This document shows, one piece after another, positions 34,854-44,973 of a DNA stretch of 64,000 nucleotides (within the stretch, counting starts at the first letter, position 1; every line of letters starts with the position of its first letter). Both the position numbers and the translations under genes were made by a program. Source of the stretch: Alcaligenes faecalis (GTDB taxonomy: Bacteria > Pseudomonadota > Gammaproteobacteria > Burkholderiales > Burkholderiaceae_B); assembly GCF_009497775.1 (NCBI RefSeq), contig NZ_CP031012.1, positions 1,302,001 through 1,366,000 of the forward strand, given 5' to 3'. Below the pieces are notes generated by a model. The model saw only the letters and a program-made list of their open reading frames with translations. It had not been told where the DNA came from and did not search any database.

Positions 34854-35258
34854 ATGTCCAGTTTCAGTATTTTCCAGATTGCCGGTTCTGCCCTGACGGC
34901 ACAATCGCAGCGCTTGAACGTGTCGGCCAGCAACCTGGCTAACGCCGATAGCGTGGTCGGACCCGATGGCCAGCCCTACAAGGCCCGCCAGGTGGTGTTT
35001 CAAATGACGCCGCAGGGCAATAGCCCCGTGGGTGGCGTGCAAGTGGTGGGTGTGCAGGAAAGCGATGCACCCGGCCGTCTGCAATACGACCCCGGCAATC
35101 CTTACGCCGACGAACAGGGCTACGTGACCCTGCCCAATGTGGATGTGGTGGCCGAGACCGTCAATATGCTGGCCGCCTCGCGTTCCTATCAGGCCAATGT
35201 GGAAGTGGTGAACACCTCCAAGAACCTGATGTTGCGCACCCTGACCATTGGTCAGTAA
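34854..35258 (+). CDS. flgC: Flagellar proximal rod protein FlgC
   Basis: This 134-residue protein has the conserved N-terminus [25 protein letters not shown] and C-terminus [24 protein letters not shown] of axial rod proteins. It starts 12 bp after flgB. Confidence 0.96.
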   Translation: MSSFSIFQIAGSALTAQSQRLNVSASNLANADSVVGPDGQPYKARQVVFQMTPQGNSPVGGVQVVGVQESDAPGRLQYDPGNPYADEQGYVTLPNVDVVAETVNMLAASRSYQANVEVVNTSKNLMLRTLTIGQ

Positions 35259-35280
35259 GCCGGTTTACGGAAGATAAAGC

Positions 35281-35973
35281 ATGAGCACAGTCAATAACGA
35301 TCGCACCGCCCTGGACCCCACTGCAGGGGCGATGGCCGGGGTGGATGCCCGCAACAAAAGCGCCATGGCAGAAACGGAAGACCGCTTTCTGACCATGCTG
35401 ATTACGCAACTGCGCAATCAGGACCCGCTCAACCCCATGGATAACGCCCAGGTCACGACCCAGATGGCGCAGATGTCCACGGTGGCGGGGATTCAGCAAT
35501 TGAATAACACCTTGCTGGCCGTGGCCGGGCAGATGGACGTCAGCCAGTCCATGCAGGCCGCCAATCTGATTGGCAAGCAAGTGCTGGTGCCGGGCGCGAA
35601 AGTGTCTCTGGGAACCAGTCAGGATGGCGAAAAAGTGGCCATGCCCTACGGCATTGATCTGGTCAGCGGGACGACCTCGACCGTGGTGCAGATCAAGGAC
35701 AGCAGCGGCAAAGTGGTTCGTGAATACGATCTGGGTGCCAAAGACGCGGGTGTGTACTCGCTGGAGTGGGATGGCCTGGATAACGATGGTTCACCGCTGG
35801 CCGACGGTTCGTACACCGTCAGCGTATTGGCCAGTAATGACGGCACAGCCGTCACAGCCAGCCCATTGACGCATGGCAAGGTCGATAGCGTGGCTTATAC
35901 CTCCAGCGGTTTGATGCTGGATCTTGGCCTGGCGGGTTCGTTCTCCCTGCTGGACATACGCAAAATCATGTAA
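35281..35973 (+). CDS. flgD: Hook assembly scaffold FlgD
   Basis: This 230-residue hook cap protein is displaced at hook completion. The N-terminal signature FLTMLITQLRNQDPLNPMDNAQVTTQMAQMSTVAGIQQLN is followed by a FlgD Tudor-like/FNIII region (YSLEWDGLDNDGSPLADGSYTVSV). It follows flgC by 22 bp. Confidence 0.96.
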   Translation: MSTVNNDRTALDPTAGAMAGVDARNKSAMAETEDRFLTMLITQLRNQDPLNPMDNAQVTTQMAQMSTVAGIQQLNNTLLAVAGQMDVSQSMQAANLIGKQVLVPGAKVSLGTSQDGEKVAMPYGIDLVSGTTSTVVQIKDSSGKVVREYDLGAKDAGVYSLEWDGLDNDGSPLADGSYTVSVLASNDGTAVTASPLTHGKVDSVAYTSSGLMLDLGLAGSFSLLDIRKIM

Positions 35974-36027
35974 GCGCCGCTTGCCCCAAAAGCGGGCTGG
36001 GCCAACACGACATTAAAAGGAAAGTTC

Positions 36028-37416
36028 ATGAGCTTCGGACAAGGATTGAGTGGCTTGAACGCCGCCTCCCAAAACCTGGATTCTATTGGTAATAACATCG
36101 CCAACTCGGGCACGGTAGGCTACAAGTCCTCGACTGTGCAGTTTGCTGACGTGTATGCCAACTCGCGTATCGGTCTGGGTGTGCAGGTATCGCGTGTCAG
36201 CCAGCGCTTCTCGGTCGGCAATATCAGCAACTCGGGCAATATGTTCGACATGGCCATTGATGGTGCAAACGGTTTGTTCCGTCTGGAGCAAAGCAACGGC
36301 GCGGTACTGTTCTCGCGTAATGGCCAGTTCTATCCGGACCAGGCAGGCTATCTGATTAACGCTCAGGGGCATTATCTGACCGGCTACGGCCCAGGCAGCA
36401 GCCAGCTGCAACGCCTGCAAGTGCCTTCGGCCAACGTGCCTCCCAAAGCCACCACCGCCCTGGAATTCAAGCCCAACCTGCCCGGTGGTGCCGAAGCAAT
36501 TCCAACGACCAAAACACAGCAAAAAACCGATGCCAATGGCGATCTGGTTTTCAAGCCCAAGCTGGATGCCAACGGCAATCCTGAAATGACGCCCAAGCTG
36601 GATGCCAATGGTAATCCTGTTCTGGACGGCAGCGGTAACCCTGTCATGGAACCCGTGATGGAGCCAGACATGGAAACCGTGGCGGTCAACGTGTTTGATC
36701 CCAAAGATTCCACCACTTACAGCAATTCATTCAGCTACTCCGTCTACGATTCGCTGGGTAACAGCCACGAGATTTCCCAATACTTCGTCAAGCGTCCCCC
36801 CAATGGGGCCGGCGAGAGTGTGTGGGAGGTGTACTACATGGAAGGCAGCAAACCCTTGTCGCCTGCCAGCGCAACCATGACCTTTAACGGTTCGGGCGTG
36901 ATGACCAGCCCCAATCCGGCGACCGTCAGTGTGACCCTGGCCAATCCCGGCGGCAATGCCTCGCCTGCGGATGATCTGGTGTTCGAGATGCGTTACACCG
37001 GCACCACCCAGTTCGGTGGCGAGTTCGCCAAGGGCAAGCCTTACCAGGATGGTTACGCCACCGGTGAGTACGCTGGCATGAATATTGACAAGGACGGCAC
37101 CATGGTTGCGTCCTACACCAACGGTGCAACGCAGCGTCTGGGTTCCCTGGTTCTGGCCGACTTCAGCAACCTGCAAGGTCTGAGCCCCGTGGGCGGTAAC
37201 GCCTGGGTCGAGACCGGCGCATCGGGTCAGCCTATCCTGGGTCGTCCCGGCGAGAACGGTCTGGCCACGATCAAGGGTCAGGCGGTGGAAGAGTCCAACG
37301 TGGACATGGGTCAGGAACTGGTCAATATGATTATTGCCCAGCGTACCTACCAGGCTAATGCCCAGACCATCAAGACGCAGGATCAGGTTCTGCAAACCCT
37401 GGTCAACCTGCGTTAA
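36028..37416 (+). CDS. flgE: Flagellar hook protein FlgE
   Basis: This 462-residue protein forms the hook. N- and C-terminal axial motifs are intact (GLNAASQNLDSIGNNIANSGTVGYKSS; EESNVDMGQELVNMIIAQRTYQANAQTIKTQDQ). In the middle, about residues 166-220, there is a low-complexity insert with repeats: PKLDANGNP occurs twice, then DGSGNP and VMEP twice. It is rich in Asp/Asn/Gly/Pro/Met, and lies in the surface-exposed, variable part of the hook. Confidence 0.95.
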   Translation: MSFGQGLSGLNAASQNLDSIGNNIANSGTVGYKSSTVQFADVYANSRIGLGVQVSRVSQRFSVGNISNSGNMFDMAIDGANGLFRLEQSNGAVLFSRNGQFYPDQAGYLINAQGHYLTGYGPGSSQLQRLQVPSANVPPKATTALEFKPNLPGGAEAIPTTKTQQKTDANGDLVFKPKLDANGNPEMTPKLDANGNPVLDGSGNPVMEPVMEPDMETVAVNVFDPKDSTTYSNSFSYSVYDSLGNSHEISQYFVKRPPNGAGESVWEVYYMEGSKPLSPASATMTFNGSGVMTSPNPATVSVTLANPGGNASPADDLVFEMRYTGTTQFGGEFAKGKPYQDGYATGEYAGMNIDKDGTMVASYTNGATQRLGSLVLADFSNLQGLSPVGGNAWVETGASGQPILGRPGENGLATIKGQAVEESNVDMGQELVNMIIAQRTYQANAQTIKTQDQVLQTLVNLR

Positions 37417-37424
37417 GAGCTGTC

Positions 37425-38174
37425 ATGGATCGCCTGATTTATACCGCCATGAATGGCGCCCAGCGCACGCTGGAGCAACAAGACGTCATTACCAACAACC
37501 TGGCCAACGTGAACACGTCCGGTTTTCGCCAGCAGTTGGCGTATTACCGTTCTGTGCCTGTCACTAGTGATGTGGGCTCGCAAACCCGCGTCGGTACGGC
37601 CACGGTGACACCGGGCAGCCGTTTTCAGCCCGGTGCCATGGCCGAGACCGGCAACGCGCTGGATGTGGCCATTGCGGGCGAGGGCTGGTTTGCCGTCCGT
37701 GCGCTGGATGGCCAGGAAGCCTATACGCGGGCAGGCGATCTGGTGGTCAACGCCCAGAACCAGCTGGTGACACAAGGTGGCTTGCCCGTGCTGAGTGCGG
37801 ATGGTCAGGCCATTGAAATCCCGGATCGCGGTTCGATCACCTTCTCCAGCGACGGTCAGTTGACCGCGCTGGGAGCGGGGGACAACCCGCGCGACATCCA
37901 GGTGATGGGTCAGTTGAAGATGGTCAATCCTCCCTCCGCCGATTTGCTGCGCGGTCAGGATGGTTTGTTTCGCATGAGTAATGGAGCGCCAGCCCCGGTT
38001 GATCCTTCGGTGCGCATGGTTTCCGGCTTTATCGAGAAAAGCAACGTGAACCCGGCTGAAGCGATGGTGGCCATGATTGCCAATGCGCGTCGCTTTGAAA
38101 CCCAGATGAAGGTCATCCAGGACGCCAGCGCACGCGAAGATCGGGCCAATTCTCTACTTTCATTTAATGGCTAA
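37425..38174 (+). CDS. flgF: Flagellar proximal rod protein FlgF
   Basis: This 249-residue rod protein begins [35 protein letters not shown], typical of FlgF, and ends with the axial motif [26 protein letters not shown]. It starts 8 bp after flgE. Confidence 0.95.
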   Translation: MDRLIYTAMNGAQRTLEQQDVITNNLANVNTSGFRQQLAYYRSVPVTSDVGSQTRVGTATVTPGSRFQPGAMAETGNALDVAIAGEGWFAVRALDGQEAYTRAGDLVVNAQNQLVTQGGLPVLSADGQAIEIPDRGSITFSSDGQLTALGAGDNPRDIQVMGQLKMVNPPSADLLRGQDGLFRMSNGAPAPVDPSVRMVSGFIEKSNVNPAEAMVAMIANARRFETQMKVIQDASAREDRANSLLSFNG

Positions 38175-38218
38175 GCCGCGCCCATAGCGCCGGCATTAGC
38201 TTCAAGGATTACACACAC

Positions 38219-39004
38219 ATGATTCGCTCTCTGTGGATTGCCAAGACCGGTCTGGAAGCCCAGCAGACCAATATGGACGTTATCTCCAATAACTTGGCCA
38301 ACGTGAATACCACCGGCTTCAAACGTACCCGTGCGGTGTTTGAAGACCTGATGTACCAAACCATCCGTCAGCCCGGCGCTCAAGTCGGTGCCGCCAACCA
38401 GCTGCCTACCGGCTTGCAGGTTGGTACCGGTGTGCGCACCGTGGCGACCGAGCGTATCCATACCCAAGGTGACATGAAGCACACGGGCCACAATATGGAC
38501 ATCGCCATTCAGGGCAGCGGTTTCCTGCAAGTGGAAATGCCGGACGGCACGTTTGCCTACACACGCGACGGTAGCTTGCAGCGTGACCAGAATGGTCAGC
38601 TGGTGACTGCTGGCGGTTACCCCATTCAGCCTCCCATCAATATTCCTGATAACGCGCTGGAACTGACGATTGGCCGTGATGGCACCGTGTCGGTGACTCA
38701 GCCTGGTGCAGCCGGTACGAGTGTGGAAGTGGGCCAGTTGCAACTGAGCACCTTCGTGAATCCGGCCGGCCTGCAAAGCATGGGCGAGAACCTGTACATC
38801 GAAACCGATGCTTCGGGTGCCGCCAACTTCCTGCAACCCGGCATGGACGGTGCAGGTCTGGTCATGCACAAGTACAACGAAACCTCCAACGTCAACGTGG
38901 CCGAGGAACTGGTCAATATGATCAGCACCCAGCGCGCCTACGAAATCAACAGCAAGGCCGTTTCCACGGCTGACCAGATGCTGGCTCGCCTGACACAGCT
39001 TTAA
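38219..39004 (+). CDS. flgG: Flagellar distal rod protein FlgG
   Basis: This 261-residue distal rod subunit has [35 protein letters not shown] at the start, the Gln-Pro-Gly-containing loop after it (QTIRQPGAQ) typical of FlgG, and [30 protein letters not shown] at the end. Length equals the family norm. Confidence 0.97.
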   Translation: MIRSLWIAKTGLEAQQTNMDVISNNLANVNTTGFKRTRAVFEDLMYQTIRQPGAQVGAANQLPTGLQVGTGVRTVATERIHTQGDMKHTGHNMDIAIQGSGFLQVEMPDGTFAYTRDGSLQRDQNGQLVTAGGYPIQPPINIPDNALELTIGRDGTVSVTQPGAAGTSVEVGQLQLSTFVNPAGLQSMGENLYIETDASGAANFLQPGMDGAGLVMHKYNETSNVNVAEELVNMISTQRAYEINSKAVSTADQMLARLTQL

Positions 39005-39023
39005 ATCTAAAGAGATCGTGACA

Positions 39024-39710
39024 ATGTTCCAAGCTCTGATGAGCCGTCTTGCCTTGTGCGCGCTGGTGATCCTGTCCGGTTGTGCGCTGGTGCCCCCTGA
39101 AGATGTGGTAACCGGCCCCCTGACGGCGGCCCCGCCACCGGCGGTGCCTGCAGCCGTGGTGGCCAATGGCTCTATCTACCAGCCCTCGGCTTACGGCAAC
39201 TATCCGCTGTTTGAAGACAGACGGCCACGTAATGTGGGCGACATTGTCACGATCATGATCCAGGAACGCACCAACGCGGCCAAGAACGTCTCGACCAATA
39301 CGGATCGGACAGGCAGCGGTGGCCTGGACTTTACGGGCGTCCCGGCCTTTCTGCCGAACGAAGTGGGCAGCAAGCAGAACTTTGAAGTCAGCGGCGCGAA
39401 CAAGGCCCAGGGCAAGGGTTCCAGCCGTGCCGACAATACCTTCAGCGGCACTTTGACAACAACGGTGGTCGGCGTGTTACCCAATGGCAACTTGCAGGTG
39501 GCCGGTGAAAAGCAGATCGCCATTAACCGTGGCAGCGAGCACATTCGCTTCTCCGGTGTGGTGGACCCGCGTTCCATTACTGGCAGCAATACGGTGTCCT
39601 CCACCCAGGTGGCCGATGCCCGCATCGAGTTTCGTAGCAAAGGGGTTATGGACGAAGTCCAGACCATGGGTTGGCTACAGCGTTTTTTCCTGAATATTTC
39701 TCCGTTCTGA
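39024..39710 (+). CDS. flgH: Flagellar L-ring lipoprotein FlgH
   Basis: This 228-residue outer-membrane lipoprotein forms the L ring. A signal with lipobox LSGC is followed by the conserved [30 protein letters not shown] and the C-terminal [29 protein letters not shown] 39024 is preferred to a GTG two codons upstream. Confidence 0.96.
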   Translation: MFQALMSRLALCALVILSGCALVPPEDVVTGPLTAAPPPAVPAAVVANGSIYQPSAYGNYPLFEDRRPRNVGDIVTIMIQERTNAAKNVSTNTDRTGSGGLDFTGVPAFLPNEVGSKQNFEVSGANKAQGKGSSRADNTFSGTLTTTVVGVLPNGNLQVAGEKQIAINRGSEHIRFSGVVDPRSITGSNTVSSTQVADARIEFRSKGVMDEVQTMGWLQRFFLNISPF

Positions 39711-39724
39711 GCCTTTTGCTTGTT

Positions 39725-40867
39725 ATGGCGTTTTCCATGAGTCGTACTCGTTTTTCTTCTTATCGCCATGTGCTGCAAGCAGCCATGCTGGCGGCGGGCC
39801 TGTTGCTGGCTCCGGCCAGTCAGGCCGAGCGTATCAAGGATCTGGCATCCATTCAGGGCGTGCGTGACAACCCGCTGATCGGCTACGGCCTGGTCGTGGG
39901 TCTGGATGGCAGCGGTGACCAGGTGCGTCAGGCTCCGTTCACCCAGCAAAGTCTGACCAATATGCTGTCCCAGCTGGGGGTGACGATTCCCCAGGGCAGC
40001 AATATGCAGCTCAAGAACGTGGCGGCCGTGATGGTGACGGCCCGTTTGCCTGCCTTTGCCCGTCCGGGCCAGGGCGTGGATGTGGTCGTGTCCTCCATGG
40101 GTAATGCCAAGAGTCTGCGTGGCGGCACCTTGCTGATGACACCGCTGAAAGGCGCTAACGGTCAGGTCTACGCCATTGCCCAAGGCAACTTGCTGGTGGG
40201 TGGGGCAGGGGCCGAAGCGGGTGGTTCCAGCGTACAGGTCAACCAGCTTAATGGCGGCACGATTCCTGGCGGCGCAACGGTCGAGCAAAGTGTGCCCACG
40301 ACCTACGCCCGGGACGGCGTGATCAATCTGGAAATGAATTCCTCGGATTTCGGTACAGCCCAGAACGTGGTGGCGGCCTTGAACAAGCAGTTTGGTCCTT
40401 CCACCGCAACGGCGCTGGATGGCCGTTTGATTCAGGTGCGCGGTCCTTTGGACCCGCAGGCTCAAACCGCCTTTATTTCGCATGTTGAAAACCTGCAAGT
40501 GAATCTGCCACCGGCACGTGCTCGTGTGGTGATCAATGCTCGTACCGGCTCGGTGGTCATGAACCGCACGGTAACGATTGATGAAGCCGCCATTGCCTAC
40601 GGCAATCTGTCTGTGGTCATCAGCCGTCAACCGCAAGTCAGTCAGCCGGATACACCGTTTGGTGGTGGTCAGACCGTGGTGGCTGACAGCACCCAGATTG
40701 AAATGCGCAGTGATAGCGGCTCCCTGCAACGCGTCAAGACCAGTGCCAATCTGGCCGATGTGGTCCGCGCCTTGAATGCCTTGGGTGCCACCCCTCAAGA
40801 CTTGTTGTCCATTTTGCAGAACCTGAAAAGCGCGGGCGCTTTGCGGGCTGATTTGGAGATCATCTAA
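39725..40867 (+). CDS. flgI: Flagellar P-ring protein FlgI
   Basis: This 380-residue periplasmic protein surrounds the rod. It has a Sec signal ([18 protein letters not shown]), then [32 protein letters not shown], a near-universal FlgI motif. ATG 39725 is used; an in-frame ATG at 39737 is also possible. Its stop overlaps flgJ by one base (TAATG). Confidence 0.96.
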   Translation: MAFSMSRTRFSSYRHVLQAAMLAAGLLLAPASQAERIKDLASIQGVRDNPLIGYGLVVGLDGSGDQVRQAPFTQQSLTNMLSQLGVTIPQGSNMQLKNVAAVMVTARLPAFARPGQGVDVVVSSMGNAKSLRGGTLLMTPLKGANGQVYAIAQGNLLVGGAGAEAGGSSVQVNQLNGGTIPGGATVEQSVPTTYARDGVINLEMNSSDFGTAQNVVAALNKQFGPSTATALDGRLIQVRGPLDPQAQTAFISHVENLQVNLPPARARVVINARTGSVVMNRTVTIDEAAIAYGNLSVVISRQPQVSQPDTPFGGGQTVVADSTQIEMRSDSGSLQRVKTSANLADVVRALNALGATPQDLLSILQNLKSAGALRADLEII

Positions 40868-41832
40868 TGAGTGTGCAGTACTTCCCACCTCCAGGATCGG
40901 GAACACAGGTTTCGATTTTTGACCCGCAACAACTGGCTCAACTGCGTCGGCAAGCCGGGCAGGACGGCCAGAATCAGGCCACCCAGCTGCAAGTGGCTCG
41001 TCAGTTCGAATCCCTGTTCATTCAGAATATTTTGAAGCAGGCGCGGGCCGCCAATCCCGAAGGTGGCATGTTTGATACGCAGTCGGTGCGCATGGCGCAA
41101 AGCCTGGGTGATGAGCAACTGGCCATGCAATTGGCTGACCCTGGCATTGGCCTGGCCAAAGCCTTGCAAGCGCAGATGAGCGGGCAGGACAGCGAGCCTT
41201 TTGGTGCTGCGTCCTACGACCCGGAAGCGGCACATTCACGCCGTGCGGATCTGCGTTCGCGCATGCCCAATGACCGTTCCATTGATGCGGCCTCCATTGC
41301 CGAGCTGATCGACAAGCTCAGCAATAACAACACCGTGCAGCGCGTGTACTCCTCGATTCAGGGCGCGCCCAACCATATTCGCCAGTTTGTGGACCGCATG
41401 AACACGGCCGCAAAAGTGGCCGCCGAAGACAGTGGTGTACCCGCCAAGCTGATCTTGAGTCAGGCGGCGCTGGAGTCAGGCTGGGGCAAGCGTGAAATCA
41501 TGCACGCGGATGGCTCCACCAGCCACAACCTGTTTGGTATCAAGGCCACCCCGTCCTGGAAGGGCAAGACGGTGGAAGTCATGACGACGGAATATCAGAA
41601 CGGCGTGGCGCGCAAAATGACGCAGACCTTCCGTGCTTATGACTCCTATGCCGAGTCGTTTGCGGACTATGCGCGCCTGATCGGTAATAACAAACGCTAT
41701 GAAAGCGTAAAACAAGCGGCTTCGCCTCAAGAAGCAGCGCAGCGTATTCAGGATGCGGGCTACGCCACTGACCCCTCCTACGCCAAAAAACTGATCTCCA
41801 TCATGGCCTACTTTGATGGCGGCAAGTCTTAA
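40867..41832 (+). CDS. flgJ: Rod-cap protein and peptidoglycan hydrolase FlgJ
   Basis: This 321-residue two-domain protein has an N-terminal rod-scaffold domain (about 30-110, QFESLFIQNILKQAR...). Its C-terminal glucosaminidase domain (about 165-320) carries the catalytic Glu in LSQAALESGWGK and the NLFGIKA motif. It opens the wall for the growing rod. Translation is coupled to flgI. Confidence 0.95.
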   Translation: MSVQYFPPPGSGTQVSIFDPQQLAQLRRQAGQDGQNQATQLQVARQFESLFIQNILKQARAANPEGGMFDTQSVRMAQSLGDEQLAMQLADPGIGLAKALQAQMSGQDSEPFGAASYDPEAAHSRRADLRSRMPNDRSIDAASIAELIDKLSNNNTVQRVYSSIQGAPNHIRQFVDRMNTAAKVAAEDSGVPAKLILSQAALESGWGKREIMHADGSTSHNLFGIKATPSWKGKTVEVMTTEYQNGVARKMTQTFRAYDSYAESFADYARLIGNNKRYESVKQAASPQEAAQRIQDAGYATDPSYAKKLISIMAYFDGGKS

Positions 41833-41937
41833 TTATTGATACAGGTCTAAATATTGCACCAAGGTGGTCGTTAAAAAGCAGCATGTTCATTTTTCGCCTT
41901 GGACACTACGGGCCGGGCAGGACAGAAAGGATTTGAT

Positions 41938-43653
41938 ATGAATCTCGCCAACCTTGGTATTACCGGCTTGTTTGCCGCTCAAAAGCGCATGCAGGTGACG
42001 GGCCACAATCTTAATAATATTGATACCGCTGGCTATAACCGCCAATCGGTCCTGGTTGAGACGGCTGGTTCGGTTGGAAGCGGCAGTGGCTATTACGGCC
42101 GTGGCGTGCAGGTGGTCACCGTGCAGCGCTCCTACGACAACTTTCTGTATCAGCAACTGGTGCGCTCGCAAACGGCTGGCGCGGCTCTGGTCAGCTACGG
42201 TACGGAAATTGCCCAGCTGGACAATCTGTTCTCGGACCGCACGGTTGGCATCAGCCCCGCTTTGCAAAATTTCTTCAATGGTCTGGAAGCCGTGGCATCG
42301 CAGCCTGCTGATCCTTCGGCTCGCCAGGAACTGCTGGGCCGTGCTGAAAGTCTGGCTACCCAGATTCGTGACGCGACGTCCTACATGAACCGCGTCAACG
42401 AGAACATCAATACCCAGGTGGGCACCGCCGTTACCCAGATCAACAGCTATCTGGAACGTATCGATAACGTCAACAAACAGATCGTCACCGCCAAAGGCAC
42501 CACGCCCGGTCACGAGCCCAATGACTTGCTGGACCAGCGTGAACAACTGGTGGCCGAGCTGGGTCAACTGATTGATGTACGTACCGTCGAGCAAGATGGT
42601 CGGATGAGCATCACCACAGCGGGCGGACAGATGTTGCTGGGTGGCGAACGTGTTTACCCCTTGCATGCCGTGCGCTCGGCTGAGAATCCCGAGCGTATGG
42701 TGGTCGGCTTTACCTCTGCCCTGAATGTGGACGGCAAGATGGTGGTGTCCGAGTTCCGTGAAGGGGCCATTAAAGGTGGCACCTTGGGTGGCCTGCTGCA
42801 GTTCCGTCAGGAAAGTCTGGAGCCTGCGATCAATGCGCTGGGCCGTTTGGCAGTGGGCCTGGCTCACACTGTGAACGACATTCATCGTCAAGGTACGGAC
42901 CTGAAGGGTGACGCTGGCAAAGATATGTTCAGCGTCAGCGGCCCGAAAGTGACCGCCAATGGCAATAACCCGGTCAGCAGCGGTGTTCCTGGTGTGTCTT
43001 TTTACAAAGACCCCGTTGATCCGGCTGATCCCAGCAAGGGTTACACCCAGCCAGTCGACAAGCTGACGGGCGACAACTACCGCATCGAGCGTGTGGATGG
43101 CCGCTTCCAGCTGCGTAACCTGAGCAGCAATGACGTCACCCCCTTGAACGGTCCGGACAAGAACGGCGGCATTACGCGTGTAGATGGTCTGGAAATTGAT
43201 GTCTCCAGCCTGAAAACCAAATCCCAGGATGGCGACTCCTGGTTGCTGCAACCCACCGTCAATGCAGGTAGCAGCTTGCAGGTAGAGATCAAGCGTCCGC
43301 AGGATATTGCTGCAGCTGACAAAGACACCGGTTCGGCTAACGGTGCCATTGCCCAGAAACTGGCGGACCTGCGCAATACCAAAGTGCTGGCCGACGGTTC
43401 TTTGAGCCTGAATGATTCTTTTGGTCAGATCGTGAACCGTATTGCGGTGCAAACGCAGCAAAACGGCACGGCAGCCAAAGCCCAGTTAAAGCTGATCGAG
43501 CAAAACTATGCCGCTCAGCAAACCTTGTCCGGCGTGAACAAGGACGAGGAATACATCATGCTTCAGCGTTATCAGGAGCAGTATCAGGCGGCAGCCCGCC
43601 TGATTGATGTCAGCTCCCAGATGTTTGACACCCTTTTAGGCCTGCGTAGTTGA
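41938..43653 (+). CDS. flgK: Hook-filament junction protein FlgK (HAP1)
   Basis: This 571-residue protein has axial motifs at both ends: NLANLGITGLFAAQKRMQVTGHNLNNIDTAGYNRQ and SGVNKDEEYIMLQRYQEQYQAAARLID. AAAGGA sits 9 bp before ATG 41938. A 105-bp gap after flgJ could hold a separate (late) promoter for flgKL, though I see no clean FliA site. Confidence 0.95.
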   Translation: MNLANLGITGLFAAQKRMQVTGHNLNNIDTAGYNRQSVLVETAGSVGSGSGYYGRGVQVVTVQRSYDNFLYQQLVRSQTAGAALVSYGTEIAQLDNLFSDRTVGISPALQNFFNGLEAVASQPADPSARQELLGRAESLATQIRDATSYMNRVNENINTQVGTAVTQINSYLERIDNVNKQIVTAKGTTPGHEPNDLLDQREQLVAELGQLIDVRTVEQDGRMSITTAGGQMLLGGERVYPLHAVRSAENPERMVVGFTSALNVDGKMVVSEFREGAIKGGTLGGLLQFRQESLEPAINALGRLAVGLAHTVNDIHRQGTDLKGDAGKDMFSVSGPKVTANGNNPVSSGVPGVSFYKDPVDPADPSKGYTQPVDKLTGDNYRIERVDGRFQLRNLSSNDVTPLNGPDKNGGITRVDGLEIDVSSLKTKSQDGDSWLLQPTVNAGSSLQVEIKRPQDIAAADKDTGSANGAIAQKLADLRNTKVLADGSLSLNDSFGQIVNRIAVQTQQNGTAAKAQLKLIEQNYAAQQTLSGVNKDEEYIMLQRYQEQYQAAARLIDVSSQMFDTLLGLRS

Positions 43654-43688
43654 GTACGGCTCTTTAGTCTTGAAATTGGAACCTTGCT

Positions 43689-44906
43689 ATGCGTATTAGT
43701 TCTTCTCTTTTCTTTCAGACGGGCCTGAACTCGATCAACAAGCAGCAGTCTGATCTGATGCGGGTTTTTCAGCAGATGAGCACGCAAAAGCGTTTGATCA
43801 CCCCTTCGGATGATCCGCTGGCTTCGGCTCAGACCATTAACCTGGCCCAGTCCCAGGCCATGGACAAGCGCTACGGTGAAAACCGTGAAGTGGCCATGCG
43901 TGCTCTGGGTGAAGAAGAAAACCTGCTCAACGCCGTCAACCTGCAGTTGCAAAGCGTGCAGACCCGTCTGGTGGAAGCCTCTACCGGCACCATGTCCGAT
44001 GCGGACCGCAGCACCCTGGCCACGGTGATGGAAAGTGCGCTGGATACCTTGTTTGGCTTTGCTAATACCAAGGATGGTTCGGGCCAGTACCTGTTCTCCG
44101 GGGCCAAAGGCACGACACAGGCCTTTGAGCGCACCGGCAATACCTACAGCTATACGGGCGATACCAATAGCCGTGATATCCAGGTTGAGCAAACCCGTCA
44201 AATGGATTCGGCCGATCATGGCCGCACCATTTTCGAGCGTGCCAATCCGGGCTCGACCGCCTATTTCACACAGGCCAATGCCAATACGGGCTCCGCTGTG
44301 GTCAGCGCGCCCAATGGCAACTCCTCTTTGGCCGGTGCTGAAGCGAATTACACCATCCGCTTTACCTCCGAAACCGAGTACGACATTGAAGTGAATGGCA
44401 CGGTTGTCAGCCAGGGCGTACTGGATGAGAACGAGCGTCAGCGTATCAATCTGCCCGGTGGCGTCAGCGTTCAGATCGAAGGCAAGCCCGCCGTGGGTGA
44501 CAGCTTCGAGGTCAGCTCGGTGGACAGCACCAGCTCGGCTGACATGAATATGTTCAACACCTTGCAGTCGGTGGTTGAAGCCCTGCGCAAACCCGTCAGC
44601 GGCGACCCCGCTGCTCAGGCCGAGTTCCGCAACGCGATGAACTCGGCCATGCAGCGTATCGGAGAAAACTTCGATAACGTGCAGACCGTGATTTCCTCGG
44701 TAGGTACGCGCATGAACGAAATTGATGCCTTGAGCGCCAACGGCGCGGCTCGTGCCCTGAACTACACCAATGAGCTCTCGCGTCTGGAAGATCTGAACCC
44801 TTTTGATGCGTCTACTCAGTTGCAGTTGCGCAAGGCCGCGCTGGAAATGTCGGCCATGGCGTTCCAGACGATTCAGAGCATGAGTTTGTTCAATATGAAT
44901 CGCTAA
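43689..44906 (+). CDS. flgL: Hook-filament junction protein FlgL (HAP3)
   Basis: This 405-residue flagellin-like protein has MRISSSLFFQTGLNSINKQQSDLMRVFQQMSTQKRLITPSDDP at the start and the flagellin-type C-terminus NELSRLEDLNPFDASTQLQLRKAALEMSAMAFQTIQSMSLFNMNR. It is longer than the ~317-residue enteric FlgL, the extra part being in the variable middle (about 170-290). Confidence 0.95.
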   Translation: MRISSSLFFQTGLNSINKQQSDLMRVFQQMSTQKRLITPSDDPLASAQTINLAQSQAMDKRYGENREVAMRALGEEENLLNAVNLQLQSVQTRLVEASTGTMSDADRSTLATVMESALDTLFGFANTKDGSGQYLFSGAKGTTQAFERTGNTYSYTGDTNSRDIQVEQTRQMDSADHGRTIFERANPGSTAYFTQANANTGSAVVSAPNGNSSLAGAEANYTIRFTSETEYDIEVNGTVVSQGVLDENERQRINLPGGVSVQIEGKPAVGDSFEVSSVDSTSSADMNMFNTLQSVVEALRKPVSGDPAAQAEFRNAMNSAMQRIGENFDNVQTVISSVGTRMNEIDALSANGAARALNYTNELSRLEDLNPFDASTQLQLRKAALEMSAMAFQTIQSMSLFNMNR

Positions 44907-44973
44907 GTCTGCGTTCCTTTTTTGGGTGGTTTTTCCTTAACCGGCAGTCAAGCACCACGTGCGGGAATCTTCT

